DNA of 64,000 bases from Akebia trifoliata (lineage: Eukaryota > Streptophyta > Magnoliopsida > Ranunculales > Lardizabalaceae): positions 9,352,893 to 9,416,892 of the forward strand of contig CM030709.1 in NCBI GenBank assembly GCA_017979445.1, in the 5' to 3' direction. This document shows, piece after piece, positions 32,345 to 44,753 of this stretch. The notes beneath the pieces were generated by a model that worked only from the letters and a program-made list of their open reading frames with translations, did no database searches and had not been told where the DNA came from. The first letter of the stretch is position 1. Each line of letters begins with the position of its first letter. The position numbers and the translations under genes were made by a program.

Positions 32345-33000
32345 AAAAAATTACTTAAAGAACCCAAGCAGAGGGATTTCTTTATAAATAATTCTTAAAT
32401 TTTGAATGATTGCTAGAGAGTCCAATAGTAAAATTTTCTTTTATTAATGGTCCATCAACCTTATATGAGGTTATAATTTATTTGAAATATCTAAATTTCC
32501 ATTTTTTCATCTTCTTCATATATTTAGATTTTCTAATTATGATTCTAATCATTTTCGATAATTTTTTATTGTGAATAATGAATGAAAATAATATATTTCT
32601 AATTTTGAACATTTAGATGTACCTTTTTTTTAAATCTATTTCGACTATTTAAAATAACAAATGAAAAACAAAGTTGAGATTCAAAAAAGAAAAAAAAAAT
32701 TTAGTGTCAAACTCACCACTTTTTATTTATTATCAAGTACAACATTTTTATTTTCAAGCTCACCAATTTTATTTATTATCAAGTTCATCAATTTTTATTG
32801 TTAAGTTCGATAATTTTTAAAAAATGTCGAGTTCGACAATAAAAATGTTGAACCCAAAAATAAAAAATTGTGAGCTCAACATCGGTAAAACCCACCCATT
32901 TTTATTTTTCGAGTTTTTTCGATTAAAATACATGGAAAGATCAACTAAAAACTTGACATAACGACTTGTGTAGATGATTTCAAACAAAAAAAATCATCCT
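32345..33000. mobile_element. long foldback element, degenerate third copy
   Basis: The left end AAATTACTTAAAGAACCC, with GCAGAGGGATTTCTTTATAA, matches the left ends of the elements at 52045 and 53094. The interior repeats CAAACTCACCACTTTTTATT and GAGCTCAACA in both orientations, as in those copies. The right end is not recognisable. Confidence 0.55.
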
Positions 33001-33059
33001 TGATCGTTTTTCATCAAAAAATGAAGTAAAAAAGATTTGAAAAAATCCTAATTTTTTAC

Positions 33060-33373
33060 ATACATCTTCAAAATGCTTGAAAGTGCACAATGTGAAAAAA
33101 TTTCAAATTTAACGACTTTGGACTGTCAAATTTCAAAAACTTCGACGGACCAAGAGGTCAAATTAGTGTCGAATTTTTCATTGTCAAAATTTTTTTTGAC
33201 GGGCTGAAACTGTCAAATTAATGAGGGATTATAGAAATTCGACAACTATAAGCTATCAAATCTGGGAACATCAAGAATTTCAACGGTCCTAAACCGTTAA
33301 AATTCAGTTTCTAAAATTCTTGGGCCTTGGCCCATCAAGTTTTTATGTCGAATTTTTCAGTTTTGACATAGTG
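33060..33373. repeat. possible CACTA terminus with subterminal repeats
   Basis: Read on the minus strand from 33373 the sequence starts CACTATGTCAAAACTG and continues with GTCGAATTT and the palindrome AACGGTTTAGGACCGTT. CACTATGCCAAAA followed by such inverted repeats is common at CACTA ends. No opposite end was found, so this is a fragment at best. Confidence 0.4.
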
Positions 33374-33784
33374 GTGACTTCTTCTTTGTTCTCAAATCTT
33401 TTTCATCGGAATGGAGTCTCCAAAACTTGATTAGGATGCTGAAAATCCAAATTTTGAACAAAATGATAAGTTCGAATGATAGGGGCAATTTCGACATTTC
33501 AATCGTAAAAGATGTTTGGAGTGGCGTTCAAGGATTGATTATAAATAAACACAACGTTGGGTCCACTCCAGCTACAATTGTAGGGTATTAATATCCCACT
33601 CCAATAATAGTGAAATGGGGTCCATACTACCCCACTTTATTGCATTTTCTCTTCACTAATGTTTTAAAAATCGAATTGATGATCCAATCGAAAATTTGCT
33701 TAATTAGTCAAATTGAGGTCCGACGGGATTCAATTGGATCAGACATATTCCTTTTAGTCAAATAATTATATATATTGTCCTATA

Positions 33785-34235
33785 TGATAAAAGTTTCTGA
33801 TTTGGCTGATTTGTCTGTGAGGATGATCTCTATGGTCATATATATATATATATATATATATATAGGGGAACCTTGGACTAACAATCTTAGGGTTACAATG
33901 TTGGCTCACAAAATTTGCCTTATATGACTTAAAGGTTTCAGATTGAGTTGAATTTTTGTGCAGATGATTCCTACGGTGAGGAGGTCATCCTCACTAAAAA
34001 TCAGCCCAATATGAAATTTCTAAATCCATCAAAAGTGGTTTACAAATTTTCGATAAAAAATCGACGATCCATAATTCTAAAATAATTTTGATGGATTTAG
34101 AAATTTCAGATTTGGCTGATGTTTGGTGAGGATATCATAGAGATCATCCTCACAAAAAATCAGCTAAATCTAAAATTTCTAACCCACATAAGACAAATTA
34201 ATAAATTTATGATATCCTCACCAAACATCAGCCAA
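33785..34235. repeat. array of inverted modules (GTGAGGATGATC / ATTTCTAAATCC)
   Basis: The words TTTCAGATTTGGCTGATG, GTGAGGATATCATAGAGATC and AAATTTCTAAATCCATCAAA occur several times in both orientations, forming at least two nested hairpins (33990-34120 and 34110-34235). A (TA)n tract lies at about 33839-33866. Probably one or two nested MITEs. Confidence 0.5.
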
Positions 34236-37200
34236 ATTAATATATGATAAATTTAATGTTAATTTAAATATTGCCTATAAAATCCTTAAAAAATCATCAA
34301 CAAATCAAAAGATTTAAATAAAATCCTTTTTTTTCAAATCTTTTTAAATTTCAACAAGTTAATATATACCATTATTCACTACTTTACTTTAGTTAGAAGT
34401 CTTAAAAAAACGCATATTGTACCATATAAAACCTAATAAAATACATGATTTAGGTTGATGATATAAGAAATCAATTTTGTAAGTTTTAATTTACGATTTT
34501 GGTAAAACACTTAAAAAAACTACTAATTTACAGTTTCCTAAATATTTAATACTTTAATTAGAAGGTTTTTTTATTTAAAAAAGGAATGATTGCAATCTAC
34601 ACGTTATACTTATGCCATAGAAGAAAAAAAACACAAGTTTTAGAGAAACACTTTTCTTGCTAACGTAGTTGAGTTCAAATGGATAACCAAATTAGCAATC
34701 TAACAGAACAGCCCTCTCAATTTTATGGGAAAACTCATTTTCAAATAAAAAAATATTTTAAAATATAATATTTTTTAGTATGATCTAAGGTTTTGAAAAT
34801 AGAGAGCTATTAAACTCCCATCAAATTTTCAAATTTTAAATTAAAATTCAAAGATGAAAAATATTTTTATTTTTCGAAGTTCTTCAAAATTTTCCCTTTA
34901 TATCCTTGTGGCATCAGATTTTTTTATTTTTTATTTTATGCCATAAGATTAACTCACAACCCTTAGTTAGATATGAAATTTAACTAAGTCGTAGAGTTAG
35001 ATTAACTCTGGCTATTAATGAATTGCGTTACAATTTGCGAACCGATAATTCTACAAATCCTTGATATTACCAATTGAATCAATATTTGTTAAAAAACATT
35101 TCCTAATTACATTTCCATTCTCAATGAATTGGAACGATAATTCTAAAAAATTTGGTCAAATCGTCAATCCAGTCTGGTTTTCAAAACATTGCTCTTCACC
35201 CTCTTCAATTTTATTATTTTTTATCTTTTACCCATTTTTCAATAATACCCTTCCAACTTTACTCCCCCCCCCCCCCCCAATCCTATTTTACCCTTTCAAC
35301 CCAATGAGGATGACTTTATCTACTCCGTTTTCTCAAGATTTATACCACGAAAACAACATATATGAGCATAGTTGTCTCACCTCGTTTATCTTCTCTCTTC
35401 TTTTCCTTCCCAAAATTATCCCTTACTTTATTATCGTTTCTCTTTTGTCATTTTTCAAAATACCCCTGCAATTTTCTATATTATTTTTTTTTTTTCAATA
35501 ATATCCTTTTAAATTTATTATTTTTTCGCCCCTTGACCCTAAGAGGATGATTCAATTTCGACTATTAAAGACAACAATTCCTAAGGCCTAGGTAGTAGAG
35601 CTTATGCCAACTTGATTGCTTAGATCAAATAAAAATGGATTTCTATGGCTATTTTTTTTTTTTTTCATTCGTTCATTCTTCACATTGCAATTTGTTTTCT
35701 CCTGTTGTGAGGTTGTGACAAAGCTTTATATTTTATTTTATGTTTTGTCTTTTATTTGTTCTTTTGGGGGGCGAGATCTTGATCTTTAATACTACTTATT
35801 GGAATCTGACTATTTCTTTGAATTAGACGATTGAGAATTTAATAAGCCACTGCTACGTACTACGTACTACTTCCCATTTGTAATGCCCTTGATCACTAAC
35901 ATTATCTTTCTTGTCATCCCGCGAAATTATTGCATGATTTTATAATTGATAAGCAATAAACTCAAATTCAATCCCCAATACCATCCTCAAAATTAAATCC
36001 AACCATTTGAATAAGAGAGAATTATAGTTCCTTTCCTAATAGACGTTGCCAAATGTTTATGTTTTAATATAAAATACTTTTGATTAGTTAAGTACTTCTA
36101 TGATTATTGTTATCAAATGTTTTTCTATTATTTTTTTTTTTTAATAACGAGGTGTCCGGACATATGTTTGATTATAGGGACTGGATGAGTTAGGACTAGA
36201 GCCAAGGCATATGGATCCCTCCTTTGAACACTTGCAACGCCCACACATCACATGTACCAAGTAAGTAAGGGAGTGTCTTCACGGGTGGCCTTGAAAAATA
36301 TTGCTCATATTAGGTATCAAACACACAACCTATAGACTATCACTTTTTATTGGATCCGAAATTGCCATTAAGCCACCCCCTCGGAGTTAAAATGGTTTTC
36401 TATTGTTAAAAAACCTATATTATGAATTACTTCCGTCAAAGTGTATTCATAAAAATTACTTAAAGTAATATCAAATCAATCTACCAGTGTTAATATAATC
36501 AAATAATCAAAAGCATGGATTATCCAATTTATTGAGATTAGGGTCATAAAATGATGAACTATCTAATTTATCGAGATTATGACATAAAATGGGTTCGATT
36601 TGTCCTGAAATCAGAGTGATCCAAAAATTTAATTTAGAAGGTTGGGGCCCGTGGGGTAGATCCAAATAAATAAAAGGTCGATTTCCCTTTATTCGAAAAG
36701 GATCCTGATCGAATATGAATCCATCTCTATATCCGCCTATATCTAAATGATATATTTCTTTGAAAATTATAGTTTTAGGTTTGTCGAAATGTCATTTTCC
36801 CAATACTTTAATACAACATGACATCTTATAAAATGAAAGGATTATAATGGTAAAGTAAATTACCATAACAATTAGAAAAGAAGTAAAACAAAAAAAAAAA
36901 TGTTAAAAGATCTATAATTATTCGACCCTACCCGAATATAGAAATTTGAGTTGGGTAGAATCTGATTATAATGAAAACAAAACGATTTGGATATGGTTTT
37001 ATATAGTAAGATCCAAATCGAATTCAAATCCAGATCTAAATATGGATATACTCATATCTGATTCGTGTTCGATCCATTATAAGTTCTAATTGAGATGCTT
37101 AGTTAATAGTTCACTACATCAAGTATCATTCTTCGTTGATTTCTTAAAATTTAAGTCTGACCGTACATTTATCTTAACAATTGTCATTTTCCATATGAGA

Positions 37201-37340
37201 ATTCTTGTTATTCTGAACTTGATCGTATTTGGCTTTTTGATTTCTAGTATGATAAGATACTTTCATCTATTTTTCAATTGTTTATGTGTATCAAATAGTC
37301 ATTTTATTTGGCTACCTCACGGTGCATTGAATTTTTCATA
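34236..37340. other. 3-kb AT-rich intergenic stretch; possible SINE at 36150-36385
   Basis: Includes a poly-C run at about 35265-35279. At 36150-36385 the minus strand starts CCGAGGGGGTGGCTTAATGG, with a possible A box (TGGCTTAATGG), and about 45 bp later has GTGTTTGATACC, a weak B box, as in tRNA-derived SINEs. The ORF at 35061-35501 is low-complexity translation. No gene is supported. Confidence 0.45.
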
Positions 37341-37345
37341 ACCAG

Positions 37346-37600
37346 GGCAGAGCCAGGATTTTGCCCATGTGGGGACAACCAAGAGTATAAAATTTTTTGT
37401 CGGGACAACAAAAAGTGAGAATTAATATTTGAGGGGCAGTTAAAAGTGGGATTTTTTTATTTTTTAGTGGGGCAATAGTGGTAGAGGTTTTTTATCCGTA
37501 GCTAAAATCTGTCCCAATAACTCACTAGTCCATAGACTTTGAAAATTCTAGCCCCCAATGTAAATCCTCCCATGTTCTTAACAATCATGAGGACGCACTC
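37346..37600. repeat. dispersed repeat, copy 1 (second at 50347-50580)
   Basis: GGGCAGAGCCAGGATTTTGC, CCATGTGGGGACAAC, then ATAGACTTTGAAAATTCT and AATGTAAATCC occur in the same order and spacing at 50347-50580. Repeats that begin with such a GGAGCCAGGATTTTGCCC word are common in plant genomes. Ends and class are not defined. Confidence 0.6.
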
Positions 37601-37760
37601 AAGTCATACTTCCCATAATCCATCTACACCTTTGTATCAATTATGATTATCTCGATGAGACACATGTATGATTAGGGATAAAATTTTATTTTTGCGTAGA
37701 CATTGATAAATAAAAATAAAAAAAACTAACTAATCATCATCATCAAAGTCATATCCCAAG

Positions 37761-39091
37761 TGTTGTCTAAATTTACGCACGCAAGTATACGTATCGAAAC
37801 AAGTAATAAAGTGATAAGAAAGTATCGTTCCCACAGAGACTAAATACCAATCTATTATTAATTACCAATTTATCTCAATCTAATTTTATCCAAACAAAAG
37901 TAAAAATAGGATTTAAGACTAAACGAGAAAACTAATGGAGGAAATAAACTTGCAGATTTAAAATCAATGAGTGATAAAATCTAGGTTTATAATTTCCCCC
38001 AAACAATCCACTTGATTTATTCTCCTTCCCTCTATGATAAATTAATCCACTATAGTTGTCATCCAAGAACACTAAATTCTCTACAAGCCTCTTCCGATGG
38101 TCATGTAAAAATACCCTTCTAGACTAATTTCCTATATGTCTATGAGAATCAAATCAAGAAGAATTCATTAAGAATAAGTTCTAATAAGGAATGCACATGC
38201 AACCTGAGTATATTCCTATCTCAAATTAGCATATGTTAATCTATCTAGGTCATGAACACAAAATAACTCTGCCGATATCATTAAGGTTCACCAAATCAAT
38301 TCAATCAATGATCAGTTAATTAAATCGCATTAAACATTGGATAGAATAAACAATCACATGTGGGATCATAGAAGAAAGAAAGAAAACTAATCAAATATCA
38401 TGAACGGGTTCCATTATAACCCTAGAATAGAAATTAGTTCTTCATTGAAAAGAAAACAAAATCACAAAAGTATTTAGCCATTCTTAGATTACAAAATTAA
38501 GAGAAGAGTTAAAGTTAAAGAAGATAAAACTCAAGAGCCGATCTCCAATTCCCGTCCTCCTTCTCAATCTTCTGCCTCCAAGAAAAACCCCAAAACTTCT
38601 GTCCCCAAATAAGGGTTAAACTTTCCTATTTATAGGTATGGAGTCATTAGGGTTTAAGAGTCCCAAAATCCGTCTCTAATTCGGTCACCACAAATTAACG
38701 TGTAAAGCTGGAACGTAAGCAGGCCATGGCCTCCCAATATATCATGCCGCGGCTTGTATTTCTATATTTCTGTTATGCCATTCTTGAATTCCCGCCGCGG
38801 CATCGTTTTCTATCAAGCTGCGCCTTGAAAACTTTTTAGCTTGTATGCTTAGCTTCCTTCTTTCGAGAGAACCAATTTGGAGTCAGAATTTCTCCTAAAC
38901 GTATGCACTTATCCCAATGTTCCATATTGTTTCTAATCTGTAAAATAAGCATAAAAATCAAATAAAAACATATAAACACATAAAAAGTATAAAACTAACT
39001 AAACTTAAATAAAAACAACTAAAAGACTCTAAAATTAACAAAATATTATATTTAAAAGTGGTTAATTCGTAGGTATAAAACCTACTCATCA
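37761..39091 (-). repeat. 3' LTR of the Athila-type element
   Basis: Starts TGTTGTCTAA and ends CTACTCATCA on the plus strand, 1331 bp. The matching copy is at 44754-46086. The polypurine tract lies just to its right. Confidence 0.93.
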
Positions 39092-39106
39092 AATACCCCC
39101 AAACTT
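39092..39106 (-). other. polypurine tract of the Athila-type element
   Basis: On the minus strand AAGTTTGGGGGTATT directly precedes the 3' LTR. Upstream, CTCGAGGACTAGCAAAA is another conserved phrase of these elements. Confidence 0.85.
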
Positions 39107-41961
39107 AACATTTTGCTAGTCCTCGAGCAAAACAAAAACAAAGAAAAACCTAATTACGGGAAAGAAATCTAAAATAAAGAAAACACAAGTGATGATACTA
39201 GCTTGATTCTCCACACTTGCCTCAAAGATTATTCAAATTTCACAATTCAAAAGAAAACTTTAGAAATTGAAACAGTCTAGATTTTCAACCCAAATGTCAT
39301 TCAACCTCACCTTGAACCATCCACATATGTGCAAACAACCCATTTTCACTTAATCAGTTTTCAACTCAAATCAGTTTATGCAATCAAGAGTAAACACAGA
39401 TGATCTCTAGATATTGAAATTGATGAACTCCATAGGCTTACTTTTCATGCTATTCTCCACTAATGTAGGTTGTCACTCAATCAAGAATCAATAGGACTTT
39501 AATTCGGCTTGTAATGTGTGGCTGGATTAAAGGTAGGATAAAAGAAAATTTTGTGGCTAAATCACCCCTTAAACACATCAATCTCTTAGGATTCTCACAG
39601 AGCACAAACTTACATTTCAACATCAAGTCATTCCGCATTCTCAATCTTGTTTAACTTCATTCTCTCGACAACCTTTTATTTACCATTTTTTTTTTTTTTT
39701 ACTTCTTTTTTTTTATAGCCCACTGCACCCCCAAACTTATCTGATTCAATGCATTCTTTTACAAGAAGGGATGTAGTAATAAGAATTTTTTTTTTTTTTT
39801 TTTTTTCAACATAAGTATTTCCGAACCCTCAACTAAATATTCTTGAAACTTTGCCTTCCACATTCCATGAACTTCACCTTCAACCCTTATTTGCATAGCT
39901 CAAAATTATCCAGTAGTAATCAATATGCCTAAGAGGTGATGGGTCAAATCTTGGAAAAATTAGACAAAAAGGCTTGGTTAGAGTTGTGGGTGCCAAAGAA
40001 AATTGGAAACAAGGCTCAATGGGGAAGACTAGTGATAAAATCAACATAGGTAAGCTTAAAAGGCTCAATCGATCCAAGAATGGCCTAAATCATGTCCCTA
40101 ATCAAGTGCAACCTAGGATTTCGCCTCGAGTAACAATCAAATAAGTTCTAGAGTTCATTGAGATCATGGATTACTTTCAAAAGCATAAACATTCTCCAAG
40201 TGTATCAAACAACCAAGTGCATCAAGATTATAAACTAAATGTAAAAGAGTTCAAAACAAGGATGAATTTCATCAGAGTTAAACACACAGACAAGTTCAAC
40301 CTCCATCATTTTCTAAGAATCATGTATGTATTCAATCAAAATCATTATCATTGGCTGTAGATTATCAAGCAAAAATCATCACAAAACAATTTTTTTTTTT
40401 TTTAAATACTAACTTAAACACATCAAAACCTAAACTTAAACACATGAAAGCAAACACAAAAAAATCAAAGAACAGTTTTCAGAAAAATACTACTCCCACC
40501 CCCAAACTTAGTTATTGCATTGTCCCCAATGTAATCAATTAGAATCAAAGGTAGGTGAAAGAACTTCCCTAAAATATTTATTGGTGGTCAGGAGTCATCA
40601 GCATCATCCGCGCCATCTTCATTGTTATTATCATGCAGTCCTGGTGGTAGTGATGAAATGTTGAAGTTCGTGTTCTGTTACTTTCCACGAACGGTGGTCA
40701 AAAATCACGACTCCAACAACAAGTAATTGTAACCCAATCACCAACTGCCGAAATGACAAGTATCACAACTACACGCAACTATCCAGCAAGCACCATGTAT
40801 ATCAAACAACCCCCAAAATTTTCAACAACTTACCTTCCCAACCTTCTCATTGTCATTGAACTTTTCACAAACACCTGGTGTGCACAAAAATTTAATGATC
40901 TCCCCAAAATTTAGTAATACCAGCTACTGTCACAAAGGACCGTACATATTGCAGCACATAGTACTCCACCAATCAAACAATCCACACACCCATTCCAACA
41001 TCAATCACTCCACCAATCACTCAACATCAATCACCAATTACCAATTAAATCCATCAAACACTCTCAAACAACCACAAGTGTAAGTAAAACTCGAATTTTT
41101 CAATCCAAATAATCAAATATTTATTCACAATACGCAACATAGGTTAATTGAATGTAAGACTTACAGACAAAACCTGATGGTGCCCCACTTGATTTGGTCA
41201 AATTGGCAAAGAGAGTAGTTGGAATATCTATTGAAATTTGGTGAAATCGTGCTCACGGATTTGATCTCTCTTTTGACACCCTTGGATATTGAGAGGGAGA
41301 TATAAAAATAATGCTGGAGAAGAGGAAGAGAGATGAAGAGTTTTTCTTTCGTTGAGACACGAAGAGACTGTTGGTTGTGAAATTGGGTAACAATAGAAAT
41401 AGTAGGGCAAATATACCCCTTTTCTATGTGGGTACGAGTTCGGGCCGATGCCTGTTAGAATATCATGCCGTGGCCCACTTTTTTATGTTGCTGATCAGTT
41501 CTGTCACAGACTAATGCCTTGGCCTGAGAAGAGTTAAGCCATGGCATCCTTTTTAACATTTCTGATCAGTTCTGCCACGGGCTAATGCCTTGGCCTGAAA
41601 AGAGTTAAGCCATGGCATCTTCGAACTGTGAGATCAGAACTGCTGTCTGTTTTAGATATAGCAACTGGAATTGAAGAAAGGCTTCTGCTCTTAAAATATG
41701 TGCTGCCAATGACTTGTCATGTTGCTAATGCCCTTGATTTGCTTAGAGACTCCCAACATGTTTCAACACAACATAAGAAAATTAAAAAGAATTCTAAAAT
41801 TTTAATAAAAGCAAACTAAATAACTTTTTTTTTTTTTTGAAATAAACAAAAATTAACGAAGAATAATGAAAATCAAAATAAATGGAGAAAGAGTTTAGAA
41901 CACTTGGGTTGCCTCCCAAGAAGCGCTTGTTTTAAAGTCCTCAGCCTGACTTTCTCTGAAG
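39107..41961 (-). other. non-coding internal region of the Athila-type element
   Basis: Occupies the place where RT, RNase H, integrase and the 3' untranslated region would be. No domain of these enzymes is recognisable. It includes poly-T runs and, near 41905-41935, TTGGGTTGCCTCCCAAGAAG, a phrase common in gypsy 3' regions. Short ORFs here are not credible genes. Confidence 0.7.
41480..41622. repeat. two-copy tandem repeat of about 72 bp inside the Athila-type element
   Basis: CTGATCAGTTCTG, then CTAATGCCTTGGCCTGA, then AGAGTTAAGCCATGGCATC occur twice in direct orientation with a few substitutions. Confidence 0.75.
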
Positions 41962-42459
41962 TCATGTCAGGTTTGCTAGAGTGGTGGTGAATTTTTGACG
42001 GTTAATTCCCCACACATCAGAGATCTCCACCTCCTTTATGATTGGGTTATGCCGACATTGGTACTCAATAAAAGGCTTATGATATTCATCAATACGGATT
42101 TTCTGCATGCTGATAGAAGGACAAATCCCCTTAATATCCGTTATGGACCATCCCAATGCTTTCTTGTAATCTCGCAACTCCCTTATATGGCTAGGAAGAT
42201 ACTTGAGCTCTAATGATGATGATTCTTGAGTTGACAGCTTCAAATGAGAACATAATGGTGATACTTCTAACAACTCAAATTCTGGTTTAGAACGAGAGAA
42301 TTTTGGTGCAGCCTCCAAGTATTTTACCAACTCAAAATACTTAAAATCTTTCTCATTGTAAGTATTAATGATTGCTAATTCAAGCTGGTTAAATGGGAGT
42401 GTTTTTTCATGGTCATGTCGAACACATGTGTCCACTGCATCAATTCTATAGCAATCTCG
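41962..42459 (-). pseudogene. Athila Pol linker and truncated start of reverse transcriptase
   Basis: The reading frame includes HIRELRDYKKALGWSITDIK and GICPSISMQKI, the conserved lead-in to Athila-lineage RT, then HNPIIKEV. Homology ends there and a stop follows within about 20 residues, so the RT palm domain is deleted. A TGA at 42460-42462 also separates this from the upstream protease segment in the same frame. Confidence 0.85.
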
Positions 42460-43619
42460 TCACGCTTCAGTGGGAAACTTTGTAGCTTTGAAAACATTAA
42501 ACGTCACCTCTTGATCTTGAACTCTCATAGTAAGCTCTCCTTTTTGCACATCAATAAGAGTTCTGCCTGTGGCTAAGAATGGTCTGCCAAGAATGATTGG
42601 AACATCCTTATCCTCCTCCATATCAAGAACAATAAAATCCACAGGGAATATAAATTGTCAACCTTAACAAGCACATCTTCAATTTTTCCCCTTGGATACT
42701 TTAGTGATCTATCCGCTAACTGGAGTGTCACAGTAGTAGGCCAAGCTTCTCCCAATCCCAATTTTCGAAATATAGACAGCGGCATTAGATTAATACTAGC
42801 CCCCAAATCACACAAAGCTCTACCAGAGAAGTGGTTACCTATTGTGCATGGTATAGTGAAGCTCCCTGGATCCTTAAGCTTTGCTGGAAGTTTTCTTTGA
42901 ATGATAGCACTGCACTCTTCAGTCAAACCCACTGTTTCAAATTCACTCAATCGCCTCTTTTTAGTCAAGATATCTTTCAAAAACTTGGCATAACTTGGCA
43001 TTTGCTCTAAAGCTTCAGCGAATGGGATATTAATATGCAACTTCTTGAAGATATTTAGAAACTTTGCAAACTGCTCGTCATGTTTTTGTTTCTTGAAACG
43101 TTGAGGAAATGGTGGGGGTGGGTTGTAAGGAGTAATATTTTCTAAGCCCGGCGTGTTATGCTCCTGGTTTGTAGTTTCTTTCTCTTGCTCACCCTTCTCT
43201 TTAGAAATTGTTTCATCTGCCACTAAAACATCCGGTTCCTTTGGTTCCTTGACAACATCATTCAACTCTTTTCCACTCCTCAATGTGATAGCATTGCAGT
43301 GCTCCTTACCATCTCTTTTTGGATTAGTCTCTGTATTGCTAGGCAAGGTTCCTTGAGGACGGCTATTAATTGTTGAAGCAAGCTGACCCAACTGAATTTC
43401 TATATTCCGAATAGAAGCTGCTTGGCTTTGGAATTGAGTTCTAGTCTCTGTCATGAATTGATTAGTGTTTGTTCCCATTTGATGTACTAGATCTTCCAAA
43501 GAAGGCTTCTTTTCTCTAGGGAGAGCTTGAGGATGATAGCCCGGTTGAAACATGGGCTTTGTAGATGAAGAGGCCTCAACTTGATTATTATTATTCCATG
43601 AGAAATTCGGATGATTTTT
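42460..43619 (-). pseudogene. Athila Gag C-terminus and aspartic protease, frameshifted
   Basis: Begins after the stop at 43620-43622 and stays in the gag frame. It carries KEHCNAITLRSGKEL, an Athila hallmark, a Pro-rich linker, then the retropepsin-like active site CDLGASINLMP (D-L-G). At about 42650 one base is missing within the GACAATTT run; after it the conserved VDFIVLDMEEDKDVPIILGR and PFLATGRTLIDV continue in another frame to the stop at 42460. The frameshift falls inside the protease domain, so the protease is probably inactive. Confidence 0.88.
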
Positions 43620-44639
43620 TCAGCCCGGATTGTAATAGTTAGAGTATGGGTTATTCTGCCTACTACCAACAAAATTGAGAGATTCTGGATTATTAGGGCA
43701 CATATTTCCCGAATGATTGTCTCCACAAATCTCGCATGTAACGGTAGGAGTTTGAATAGCATGAACTCCAAATGAATCAATTTTCTTAGATAGGGATGCC
43801 ACTTGAGCAGTCAAAGCCGTAAAAATATCTAATTCATGCACTCCTGCTGTTCTTCTTGGATTCATCCTCTCTGTATGGTGTTGGAAGTTGTTAGAGGCCA
43901 TCTCCTCCAATAAATTATACCCATCCTCAAATGTCTTCGCCATAAGAGATCCACCTGCTGCAGCATCAACAATCGTTCTAATAGATCCAACCAACCCATT
44001 GTAGAAAATTTGGATGATCAACCATTCCGGTAAAGCATGATGAGGACATCTCCGAAGTAAATCTTTGTACCTCTCCCAAGCTTCATAAAGAGATTCACTG
44101 TCCAACTGCACGAAAGTAGTGATATCATTCCTCAACTTTGCAGTTTTTGACGGTGGAAAATATTTAGCAAGGAACTTTTTCGCCAAGTCATCCCAAGTGG
44201 TAATAGATTCCCTTGGCAATGAGTTCAACCAATTCTTCGCCATGTCCCTCAATGAGAATGGAAATAATCGCAGTCGGATGGCATCATCATCAACACCGTT
44301 ATACTTAAACGTAGCACATATCTCTAGAAAATTAGCTAAATGTGCATTGGGGTCTTCAACCTGTGAACCCCCAAACTGAGATACTTGTACCATCTGAATA
44401 GTAGCCGGTTTGAGTTCAAAATTGTTGGCTTGTATCGTTGGACGACGAATACTAGTGTGAATCCCATCCATTAATGGAACAGCATAGTCCCGCATAGACT
44501 TAGGACCTTCATTACCATTAGTTTGGTCGGCCATTGTATGGTGTTGAGAAGCTTCTCGCTTATTCTTTCTATTTCTTCGACAAGTTTTCTCGATCTCAAA
44601 ATCCAAAGGAACAAGCTCTAAATTCCCTGTACTACGCAT
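43620..44639 (-). CDS. Athila-type Gag, open reading frame intact to an early stop
   Basis: This 339-aa frame is a retrotransposon Gag of the Athila lineage. It forms the particle that packages element RNA. Features: DPNAHLANFLEICATFKYNG, LRLFPFSLRDMAKNWLNSLP (the Retrotrans_gag core, residues about 115-160), KKFLAKYFPPSKTAKLRNDI and a degenerate zinc knuckle CEICGDNHSGNMC near residue 305. The ATG at 44639 is in frame, although translation could also begin at the MADQ methionine 36 codons later. The TGA at 43620-43622 stands where relatives have Trp, so the original protein continued into the protease segment. Confidence 0.88.
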   Translation of the reverse strand: MRSTGNLELVPLDFEIEKTCRRNRKNKREASQHHTMADQTNGNEGPKSMRDYAVPLMDGIHTSIRRPTIQANNFELKPATIQMVQVSQFGGSQVEDPNAHLANFLEICATFKYNGVDDDAIRLRLFPFSLRDMAKNWLNSLPRESITTWDDLAKKFLAKYFPPSKTAKLRNDITTFVQLDSESLYEAWERYKDLLRRCPHHALPEWLIIQIFYNGLVGSIRTIVDAAAGGSLMAKTFEDGYNLLEEMASNNFQHHTERMNPRRTAGVHELDIFTALTAQVASLSKKIDSFGVHAIQTPTVTCEICGDNHSGNMCPNNPESLNFVGSRQNNPYSNYYNPG

Positions 44640-44729
44640 ACACTAGCCAAACACCTACAAAATAAAGAAAAGTTTGGTCTAAAATCAAATATGATTGAAT
44701 TAATATTAACAAAAAGATTAATAAATTAG

Positions 44730-44747
44730 TCCCCGGCAGCGGCGCCA
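44730..44747 (-). other. primer-binding site, tRNA-Asp type, of the Athila-type element
   Basis: The minus strand reads TGGCGCCGCTGCCGGGGA next to the 5' LTR. Athila elements use TGGCGCCGTTGCCGGGGA, so there is one mismatch. Confidence 0.92.
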
Positions 44748-44753
44748 AAAACT

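Noticed and set aside
35265..35279. Poly-C run
   Set aside because: A homopolymer of this sort may be a sequencing or assembly artefact and has no inferred function.
35061..35501. 146-aa plus-strand ORF
   Set aside because: Translation of pyrimidine-rich low-complexity DNA that includes a poly-C run; no motif.
39880..41083. Several 60-77 aa ORFs inside the Athila-type element
   Set aside because: They fall in the non-coding 3' region, show no RT, integrase or env-like motif, and differ in frame from pol.
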